Shown here piece after piece: positions 1 through 5,607 of a stretch of 7,382 nucleotides of DNA. The notes below the pieces were generated by a model. That model was not told the DNA's origin and did not search any database. It saw only the letters and a program-made list of their open reading frames with translations. The translations under genes were made by a program, and so were the position numbers. Within the stretch, counting starts at the first letter, position 1; the number at the start of each line of letters is the position of its first letter. This DNA comes from a bacterium. GTDB lineage: Bacteria > Patescibacteriota > Patescibacteriia > CAIQCM01. The DNA lies in contig JAHFIF010000003.1 of assembly GCA_023246535.1 (NCBI GenBank), forward strand, positions 1 to 7,382, written 5' to 3'.

Positions 1-881
1 TCGTAATAGCTGCCAAGCCCCTGGAGACAGACGAGCAGTCCGGTTTGCGGCAAATTGCCGATGCCAATATGAATATCGTAGAGATGCCGCAGATCTTCAT
101 CTCTCGAAAGCATGCACTGTGCTTCAAATTCGGGATCGGTCAGCGATTCGAGGATCATTGATCGAAATACTCCTTCCGCGACCAAACACTCATATATTTT
201 TTGCATGAGCCGTCGCGCGTAAGCGACCTTGGAGCGTTCGTAGATGCGCATGTACATGCTGTACATGAAGTTCTTGAGCTGAAGCACTTCATGGAGCGCC
301 GTTTTTTCCACGACGATCCGGCCGTCGCAGGGGAGCGTGTGCGCCATGATCAATTTTGTTTCCGGCGAGCCGCCGAAACCGGTGTGGTGCGCGTCACGGA
401 CCAAGTAATCGATCTTGTCCCAGCCCAGGAGGCCGTGGTGGACGGCGGCGGCGAGGGGATTTTTTTCGCGCAAACAGTTCTCGAGCTCAGCCTTGTCGAC
501 GCCGCATTGCGCGATCGCCTTGCTCATGCGAAAGAGTATGTTGATGCCGTTGTCATGATGCCCGCCGTCGAGCAGCGGTTCGATGGCATGGGAAAAGGGG
601 AAGTGCCCAATGTCATGGAGGAATGCAAAGAGACAGAGGATGCGGGCTTCTTCCGCCGTGATCAGTCCGCGGCGCCGCCAATCGGCGCATTGCTTTTTGG
701 CGAGCGCGAACGTGCCAAGCGAGTGTTCGAGGCGTGTGTGTTTGCCGCCCAAAAAAACGCGCGCCGTTTGGCCGAGCTGCTGAATGTGTCCAAGGCGTTG
801 AACGGCCCAGTCGTTGAAAATAGGCCGAATGTCGATCATTTCGTCGCACAGAACGATCTCGTCGGAACAGGGAATGCGCAT
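1..881 (-). CDS. HD-superfamily phosphohydrolase (dNTPase-like), 3' end outside window
   Basis: The minus-strand frame stays open from ATG at 881 to the window edge, giving 293 codons with no stop. It reads as an HD-domain metal-dependent phosphohydrolase of the dGTPase/SAMHD1/YwfO type, which in characterised relatives removes triphosphate from dNTPs in the cytoplasm. Visible motifs are TRLEHSLG (H53), HDIGHFPFSHAIE (H89, D90, H93, H98) and GWDKIDYLVRDAHHTG (D155). These fit the metal ligands H..HD..D and the catalytic His region of SAMHD1-like enzymes. The start is supported by AAGGAG six bases upstream. The gene is divergent from murC, so it has its own promoter and no obvious link to wall synthesis. 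Family assignment is firm; the actual substrate (dGTP, other dNTPs or another nucleotide) cannot be read from the sequence. Confidence 0.9.
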   Translation of the reverse strand, partial: MRIPCSDEIVLCDEMIDIRPIFNDWAVQRLGHIQQLGQTARVFLGGKHTRLEHSLGTFALAKKQCADWRRRGLITAEEARILCLFAFLHDIGHFPFSHAIEPLLDGGHHDNGINILFRMSKAIAQCGVDKAELENCLREKNPLAAAVHHGLLGWDKIDYLVRDAHHTGFGGSPETKLIMAHTLPCDGRIVVEKTALHEVLQLKNFMYSMYMRIYERSKVAYARRLMQKIYECLVAEGVFRSMILESLTDPEFEAQCMLSRDEDLRHLYDIHIGIGNLPQTGLLVCLQGLGSYY

Positions 882-887
882 GATTGG

Positions 888-893
888 CTCCTT
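888..893 (-). promoter_or_regulatory. Shine-Dalgarno site of the HD phosphohydrolase
   Basis: The minus strand reads AAGGAG here, six bases before the ATG at 881. It is the best ribosome binding site in the window and fixes this start. Confidence 0.75.
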
Positions 894-927
894 TTTTCTC
901 TTTTTTGTTGAAAAGGTGCGAAAGGCA

Positions 928-956
928 ACTTAATCGCAACAAACGATCTTTGTCAA
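928..956 (-). promoter_or_regulatory. Possible promoter of the HD phosphohydrolase
   Basis: The minus strand has a perfect -35 box TTGACA (956-951), then 17 bases, then TTAAGT (933-928), a poor -10 match. The spacing and the position about 50 bp before the start codon are right, but the weak -10 leaves this uncertain. The overlapping plus-strand TATAAA at 957-962 could be a -10 box for murC, but I see no convincing -35 partner for it. Confidence 0.4.
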
Positions 957-985
957 TATAAAAGCACTTCCCTTTTCCCGTTCAA

Positions 986-2395
986 ATGATACTCTTAAGA
1001 GGTATGAAACTGCGCGAAGCGACAAATATCCACTGCATCGGCGCCGGCGGGATCGGGTTGTCGGCGATCGCCAAATATTTGGCGGCCCAAGGCAAGACCG
1101 TGACCGGTTCCGACCTGGCGGAAACGGAAATAACCGCCGAGCTCATCGCGCACGGCGTGGCCATTAACTACGATCAGCTCCATGGCGTGCCGGAGGCAAC
1201 GGACATGGTCATTTACACGGAGGCGGCGCCGTTTGAAAATCCGGAGCGCGCCGACGCCCGCCGCCGCAACATTCCCGAAATGAGCTATGCCGAGGCGCTC
1301 GGCGCCATTTCGCGCGACAAACGGACGATCGCCGTTTCCGGCGCCAACGGCAAAAGCACGACCACGGCCATGATCGGCCTTATTCTCGAGGCGGCCGGTT
1401 TCGATCCGACCGTTGTCGTCGGCAGCAAGGTGCCGGGCTTTCCGCTGGGCAACTTGCGCATCGGCGAAAGCGATTGGCTGGTTGTTGAAGCCGACGATTA
1501 CCATGCGCATTTGCTTCAGCTCCGTCCGTCGATCGTCGTCCTGACCAATATTGAAGAGGAGCATCTTGATTATTTTTCCGACCTCGAGCATATCGTCCGC
1601 ACGTTCCAAACCTTCGTCGATTCTTTGCCGGAGGACGGAACGCTCATTGTGAACGCCGACGACGAGGTCAGTTTCGACGACCTGGTCCATCATGCCAACA
1701 CGGTCACCTATGGCATCGAAGAGACAGCCGACTTCATGGCCGACAAAATAAGTGTCGGTGTTGGCTTGCAATTATTTTCACTGGTTCGCCCAGGTCATGC
1801 GGACGAGACGCCCGAAACCATGGAGCTGGCCGTCCCCGGACGTTTCAATGTCTCCAACGCCTTGGCGGCCATCAGCTGCGCGATGACGCTCGGCATTCCC
1901 GTTGAGACGATCCAAAAAACGCTCATTGGTTTTCACGGGATCTGGCGGCGCTTTGAGCGGCTCGGGGAATGGGACGGCGCCGAAATAATTTCCGATTACG
2001 GCCATCATCCCACCGCCATTCGCGTTACCCTGGAAGCGGCCCGTGAATTTTATCCCGGACGGCGGATCGTCCTCGTCTTCCAGCCGCACCAGCGCCATCG
2101 CACCAAGGCGCTTATGAACGATTTTGCCGCCGCCTTCGACGGCGCCGATCTGCTTATCCTCTCCGATATCTATGACGTGGCCGGCCGCGAGGACAGCGAA
2201 ACGAGCGACGTGACGTCTTCGATGCTCGCCGAATTGATCGGCGGCCGGCCGGAAAGCCCGCGCCCGATCTTGGGCGGCGATTTGCGCCGCACCGAAGAGA
2301 TGCTCCGCGCCAACGCCAAACCCGGCGACGTCATCATCGTCATGGGTGCGGGCACGATCGATAAACTCGCCAGAAACCTCATCAGCTCCTCATAA
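986..2395 (+). CDS. murC: UDP-N-acetylmuramate--L-alanine ligase (MurC), divergent
   Basis: 469 aa, close to the usual MurC length. MurC is the cytoplasmic Mur ligase that joins L-alanine to UDP-MurNAc using ATP, the first peptide step of peptidoglycan synthesis. The N-terminal nucleotide-sugar domain has GAGGIGLSAIA (residues 19-29). The ATP domain has the P-loop GANGKSTTT (119-127) and NIEEEHLDYF (188-197). The C-terminal part has DYGHHPT (337-343) and FQPHQRHRT (365-373), which favours MurC over Mpl. Most MurC proteins have THGKTTT in the P-loop; ANGKS here resembles the MurE/MurF/FolC form and what I recall from Patescibacteria. The start is uncertain: ATG 986 has no Shine-Dalgarno, and ATG 1004 (MKLREATNIHC) agrees better with the family N-terminus but has AGAGG only one base away. 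The stop overlaps the next start as TAATG. Confidence 0.9.
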   Translation: MILLRGMKLREATNIHCIGAGGIGLSAIAKYLAAQGKTVTGSDLAETEITAELIAHGVAINYDQLHGVPEATDMVIYTEAAPFENPERADARRRNIPEMSYAEALGAISRDKRTIAVSGANGKSTTTAMIGLILEAAGFDPTVVVGSKVPGFPLGNLRIGESDWLVVEADDYHAHLLQLRPSIVVLTNIEEEHLDYFSDLEHIVRTFQTFVDSLPEDGTLIVNADDEVSFDDLVHHANTVTYGIEETADFMADKISVGVGLQLFSLVRPGHADETPETMELAVPGRFNVSNALAAISCAMTLGIPVETIQKTLIGFHGIWRRFERLGEWDGAEIISDYGHHPTAIRVTLEAAREFYPGRRIVLVFQPHQRHRTKALMNDFAAAFDGADLLILSDIYDVAGREDSETSDVTSSMLAELIGGRPESPRPILGGDLRRTEEMLRANAKPGDVIIVMGAGTIDKLARNLISSS

Positions 2396-3489
2396 TGGGA
2401 AATAAACGACAACCGGTGGACAGGGTTTTTTTGGGACTCGTTTTGATCGAGCTTTTTTTCGGCTTGGTCATGCTGACTTCGGCTTCCGGCCCGCTTTCCT
2501 ACAATCATTATCACTCCAGTTGGATCTACGTCCGCCATCAATTCCTCGCCGGCGCGGTGCCCGGGCTCATCGGCATGTGGCTGCTTTCGCGCGTTGATCA
2601 TCGCCGGTGGGAGAAGGCGGCGCCATATGTCATGCTTGCCGGTCTTTTTTTGATGATCCTGGTTTTCATTCCGCCCTTTGCGGCCAATTTCGGCACGGCG
2701 CGAAGCTGGATCATGGTCGGCAGTTTTTTTACCTTTCAACCGGTTGAATTTTTGAAACTGGCGATGATCGTTTATTTGGCCGCGCTGGCGGCGGCGCCGG
2801 GACGCACCCCGAAACAGATTTTCTTGCCGGCCGGCTTGATGTTCATCGCGGCCGCCGTGCTGCTGGCGATTCAGCCGGACTTTGGCTCGCTGCTCATTTT
2901 AGCCGCCATCTTCCTGATCATGGTCTTTTCCAGCGGCGTGCCGGTGAGTTACTTGTTTGCCACGTTGCTGTCCGGCGGCGGTCTGTTCTTCGCTTTCGCC
3001 AAATCAGCCTCGTACCGCGCGGCGCGGCTCACCGTTTTTTTGCATCCCGAGCTTGATCCGCAAGGCATCGGGTACCAGATCAACCAGTCGTTCCTGACGA
3101 TCGGCGCCGGCGGCCTGTGGGGCATCGGGCTGGTCAATCCGCAGCAGATGGATTCGTATCTGCCCCAGGTCATGAACGATTCGATCTTTTCGCTCATCGC
3201 CGGCGATCTGGGTTTCTTTTTCGCCGTCGGTTTCATCGTGCTCATCGCCGCCATCTTCTTCCGCGGCCTCAAGATCGCGCGCGAAAGCCGCGATCCGTTC
3301 GGGCGCCTCGTCACGATCGGCGTCGTCAGTTGGCTCGCGGTTCAGTCGTTCTTGAACATCGGCGCCATGATCGGCTTGATGCCGCTAACCGGCGTGCCGC
3401 TGCCGCTCGTGAGCTACGGCGGCACGGCGATGGTCATGAACTTGTGTTCGATCGGCGTCGTGTTGTCGGTTTCAAGGGGGAGAGGATGA
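2395..3489 (+). CDS. ftsW: SEDS-family peptidoglycan polymerase (FtsW/RodA type)
   Basis: 364 aa, almost all hydrophobic segments, as expected of a SEDS membrane glycosyltransferase that polymerises lipid II with a partner class B PBP. Motifs in order are ARSWIMVGSFFTFQPVEFLKLA (FQPVEFLKL at 114-122), QPDFGS (160-165), GIGYQINQSFLTIGAGGLWGIGL, YLPQVMNDSIFSLIAGDLGF and PLVSYGGTAM (SYGG at 340-343). D262 in NDSIF matches the conserved Asp of the family TDFIF motif, reported as essential for polymerase activity. The surrounding residues are divergent: PE is PQ, HTDF is MNDS and the EELG region is GDLG. The start overlaps the murC stop by one base, so translation is probably coupled. Its place between murC and murG suggests FtsW (division) rather than RodA (elongation), but sequence alone does not separate the two. 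No penicillin-binding protein is in the window. Confidence 0.88.
   Translation: MGNKRQPVDRVFLGLVLIELFFGLVMLTSASGPLSYNHYHSSWIYVRHQFLAGAVPGLIGMWLLSRVDHRRWEKAAPYVMLAGLFLMILVFIPPFAANFGTARSWIMVGSFFTFQPVEFLKLAMIVYLAALAAAPGRTPKQIFLPAGLMFIAAAVLLAIQPDFGSLLILAAIFLIMVFSSGVPVSYLFATLLSGGGLFFAFAKSASYRAARLTVFLHPELDPQGIGYQINQSFLTIGAGGLWGIGLVNPQQMDSYLPQVMNDSIFSLIAGDLGFFFAVGFIVLIAAIFFRGLKIARESRDPFGRLVTIGVVSWLAVQSFLNIGAMIGLMPLTGVPLPLVSYGGTAMVMNLCSIGVVLSVSRGRG
3476..3485 (+). promoter_or_regulatory. Purine-rich ribosome binding site of the methyltransferase
   Basis: The end of the SEDS gene reads GGGGGAGAGG directly before the ATG at 3486. The GGGGG/GGAG part lies 3-5 bases from the start. This site, with the ATGA stop/start overlap, decides the start inside a longer open frame. 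Confidence 0.6.
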
Positions 3490-4373
3490 CGAAAAAATCG
3501 AATATGCCCTGCCTTCTTTGCCATAATGAAAATTTGAAAAAAGTTTACGAACCTCCCCATGCCCCGGGAAGGTTCCTTTATCGTTGCCGCGGCTGCGGAC
3601 TTTTGCAGATGTCGCCAATGCCGAACGCCGCGGACCTGGCGGACTTTTATCAGCGCTACGACGTGCTTGGCGAACGCGAGCCTTATTACCGCGAGCTCTG
3701 GGGGGCGAACGCGTTGCAAACGCCGGAAGGAAAGGATATTCGCGACCGCTTCATTTGGGCAAAAAGTTTTTGCAAAGTTTTCGGGAAGACGCTCGATGTC
3801 GGCTCCGGCCCCGGCTTGTTCCTCAAGCTGGTAAAAGCCGACGGCGGCGCGGCGGCGGGGTGCGAGTTGAACGCCCGCGCCGCGGCGCGCAGCGCCCAAG
3901 AGATCGGCGTCCCGGTCTTTCCCGGGACGATCGGCGAAATCCCGGAAACGGGTTTTGACACGATCGCGCTCTGGGACCTGCTGGAACACGTGAATGATCC
4001 CCAAAAGCTGATCGAGGATTGCCGCGCCCGGCTCAAAAGCGGCGGCTGGATCTTCATCGAGACGCCGGACGAGGCGGCGCTTTTGGACCGCGTTGTTTTG
4101 CTGCTCGCCAAGCTCGGGATCGGCGGTCCGGCGGCGACCTTTTACGGCTTGCACCACCTGGTCTTGTTCCGCCGCGCGACCGTCGCCCGTCTTTTGGAAG
4201 AAAACGGTTTCCAGGTCGCGGCCATCGCCGGCGCCGCCACCGAACCGGGCCGCATCTTTCGCGGAAACGGAATTAAGGATAGGATAGTGCGGCTGGGGCT
4301 GGGCGGGTTGTTCGTGGTCGCCAAATTGATCGGCCGGCAGAATAAGATGCTGATTGCGGCTAGAAAAAAATAA
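3486..4373 (+). CDS. Class I SAM-dependent methyltransferase with N-terminal zinc ribbon
   Basis: 295 aa. The N-terminus has two CxxC pairs (Cys 9, 12, 34, 37) typical of a small zinc ribbon. It is followed by a Rossmann methyltransferase domain with LDVGSGPG (103-110, SAM-binding loop) and WDLLEHV (163-169, the post-motif acidic segment of UbiG-like enzymes). The C-terminus (about 275-291) is hydrophobic and may touch the membrane. The architecture resembles methyltransferases found in surface-polysaccharide and sugar-modification loci; the substrate is unknown. The open frame extends back to 3117 inside the SEDS gene, but the start at 3486 is right: it forms an ATGA overlap with the SEDS stop, has a purine-rich ribosome site, and begins just before the zinc ribbon. 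Co-translation with ftsW is likely. A heptamer-repeat spacer separates it from murG. Confidence 0.87.
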   Translation: MTKKSNMPCLLCHNENLKKVYEPPHAPGRFLYRCRGCGLLQMSPMPNAADLADFYQRYDVLGEREPYYRELWGANALQTPEGKDIRDRFIWAKSFCKVFGKTLDVGSGPGLFLKLVKADGGAAAGCELNARAAARSAQEIGVPVFPGTIGEIPETGFDTIALWDLLEHVNDPQKLIEDCRARLKSGGWIFIETPDEAALLDRVVLLLAKLGIGGPAATFYGLHHLVLFRRATVARLLEENGFQVAAIAGAATEPGRIFRGNGIKDRIVRLGLGGLFVVAKLIGRQNKMLIAARKK

Positions 4374-4447
4374 AATATTAAAAATTAAACATTAAATATT
4401 TAATGTTTAAACATTAACGTTTAATGTTTAAGGTTTAATCTTTGGCC
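4371..4447 (+). repeat. Inverted array of eleven 7-nt units between methyltransferase and murG
   Basis: From the stop codon TAA (4371) to the base before the murG ATG (4448) the DNA divides exactly into 11 heptamers: TAAAATA, TTAAAAA, TTAAACA, TTAAATA, TTTAATG, TTTAAAC, ATTAACG, TTTAATG, TTTAAGG, TTTAATC, TTTGGCC. The left units are the complement (in rotation) of the right ones. This makes a perfect 26-bp palindrome at 4385-4410, an overlapping 18-bp palindrome at 4400-4417, and an 11-bp stem with a 3-nt loop at 4407-4431. These structures exclude one another. The spacer is very AT-rich beside GC-rich genes. No Shine-Dalgarno is visible within reach of the murG start. Confidence 0.85.
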
Positions 4448-5527
4448 ATGAAAATCATCTTCTGCGGCGGCGGCACGCTGGGACCCGTCACGCCGCTGCT
4501 CGCCACCATCGAAAAACTCAAGGAGATCGATCCGAAAATTCAGCCGGTCTGGGTCGGCACGCGGCACGGCGTTGAGCGCGAGGTCGTGACGCGCTTGGGG
4601 ATCGAATACCACTGGATCGCTTCGGCCAAATGGCGTCGCTATTTTGATTGGCGGTCGCTCATGACGCCGTTCATCGCCGCCGCCGGCGTCATTGGCGCCA
4701 TTTTGATCGTTTTGAAAACAAGCCCGAAAGCGGTGGTGAGCGCCGGCGCTTTTACGCAAGTCCCGCTCATCATGGTTGCCAAGCTTTTGGGCGTTCGCGC
4801 GATCATTCATCAGCAAGATGTCGAAGCGGGACTCGCCAACCGCATTTCTTCCTACGACGCCAACGTGATTACGGCGGCCTTCGACGCCGCGGCGGGGCAA
4901 TTTGGAAAAAAGCCGGTGCGCGTCATCGGTAATCCGGTGCGCTCGCTGGTCGCTGTGCTCGTTGATCCGGTTAAGCGCGCCGCCGCGCGCGCGGCGGGGC
5001 TGAAACGCTGGGGCCTTGATCCGTCCAAACCGACGTTGCTGGTCCTCGGCGGCGGCACCGGCGCGCTGGGTTTGAACGAACGCGTCGTGCGCAACCTTGA
5101 CGCGCTGACGGCGAAAAACAACGTGCTGCACCAGACCGGTCGCGGCAAACTCGTCATGATGAAACCGAAGAGCGGCTACGCGGCCGTGGAGTTCATGAAC
5201 GAGGAGATCGCCGAAGCTTACGCTGCTGCCGACCTGACGGTGAGCCGCGCCGGCATGGGGACGCTGACCGAGCTCGGCGTGCTCGGCCTGCCGCCGGTGC
5301 TCGTGCCCAATCCCGGTCATCAGGAAAAGAACGCGGCCTACCTGAAAGAAAGGAACGCCGCCGTCGTGATCGCGTCCGACGCTTCGGACCAGGAGTTTAC
5401 CGACACCATTTTGCGCCTCCTGGCCGATCGCGACCGCCGTCTTGCCTTGTCGCAAAACATGGCCGCGCTGTTTCCCGCCGACGCGGCGGAAAAGTTCGCG
5501 CGAATCATCATAGAAAATGTAAAATAG
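4448..5527 (+). CDS. murG: UDP-GlcNAc:lipid I N-acetylglucosaminyltransferase (MurG), divergent
   Basis: 359 aa, the usual MurG length, GT-B fold family GT28. MurG works at the inner face of the membrane and adds GlcNAc to lipid I to give lipid II, the substrate of the SEDS protein encoded upstream. The N-terminal loop is GGGTLGPVTP (7-16), followed by IIHQQDVEAGLANR (H121, Q122, Q123, D124). The UDP-GlcNAc half has LGGGTGALGLNE (from 200), HQTG, the YAAADLTVSRAG segment with TLTEL (E275), and GHQEKNA (H291, Q292, N295). Two classical motifs are changed: GGTGGH becomes GGTLGP and HEQN becomes HQQD. The rest of the C-terminal motif set is intact. I chose ATG 4448 over TTG 4442 because MKIIF is the normal family N-terminus. 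There is no Shine-Dalgarno; the start abuts a heptamer-repeat hairpin region. Confidence 0.88.
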   Translation: MKIIFCGGGTLGPVTPLLATIEKLKEIDPKIQPVWVGTRHGVEREVVTRLGIEYHWIASAKWRRYFDWRSLMTPFIAAAGVIGAILIVLKTSPKAVVSAGAFTQVPLIMVAKLLGVRAIIHQQDVEAGLANRISSYDANVITAAFDAAAGQFGKKPVRVIGNPVRSLVAVLVDPVKRAAARAAGLKRWGLDPSKPTLLVLGGGTGALGLNERVVRNLDALTAKNNVLHQTGRGKLVMMKPKSGYAAVEFMNEEIAEAYAAADLTVSRAGMGTLTELGVLGLPPVLVPNPGHQEKNAAYLKERNAAVVIASDASDQEFTDTILRLLADRDRRLALSQNMAALFPADAAEKFARIIIENVK

Positions 5528-5607
5528 GGATTAGGGATTAGAGGTTAGGGGTTAGTCAAAACCCAATCTTTCTTAATCCCTAAACCCTAATCACTAACCC
5601 CTAATGA
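5524..5607 (+). repeat. Inverted array of twelve 7-nt TTAGGG-like units between murG and the GT4 gene
   Basis: The span divides into 12 heptamers in unbroken phase: ATAGGGA, TTAGGGA, TTAGAGG, TTAGGGG, TTAGTCA, AAACCCA, ATCTTTC, TTAATCC, CTAAACC, CTAATCA, CTAACCC, CTAATGA. The first unit contains the murG stop TAG and the last contains the ATG of the next gene. The left half is G-rich TTAGGGA type and the right half is its complement. Arms 5530-5555 and 5580-5605 pair over 26 positions with 22 Watson-Crick pairs, one G-U pair and three mismatches, around a 24-nt loop. Two bases of the downstream start codon lie inside the stem. There is no Shine-Dalgarno in the spacer. Confidence 0.85.

Noticed and set aside
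201..911. Open plus-strand frame of 236 codons at the left end
   Set aside because: It lies opposite the HD phosphohydrolase, whose minus-strand frame has clear catalytic motifs; the plus-strand product has no recognisable domain.
995..1771. Minus-strand open frame of 258 codons opposite murC
   Set aside because: MurC motifs on the plus strand are unambiguous; the opposite product shows no domain and no start signal.
3117..3485. N-terminal extension of the methyltransferase by 123 codons into the SEDS gene
   Set aside because: The extension is an out-of-frame, Arg/His-rich reading of the SEDS coding sequence, and a good start with a ribosome site and ATGA overlap exists at 3486.
4371..4447. 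Simple rho-independent terminator before murG
   Set aside because: The palindromes are AT-only with no GC-rich stem followed by a T run, and the cluster appears to continue into murG. A weak attenuation role remains possible.
4421..5455. Long minus-strand open frame of 344 codons opposite murG
   Set aside because: It is a GC-bias shadow of murG: the composition is rich in Arg, His, Gly and Ala, and no family motif is seen.
5524..5607. TTAGGG-like repeats read as a real telomere or as a CRISPR array
   Set aside because: The array is internal, short, inverted and lies between two cotranscribed genes; there are no long identical repeats with unique spacers as in CRISPR.
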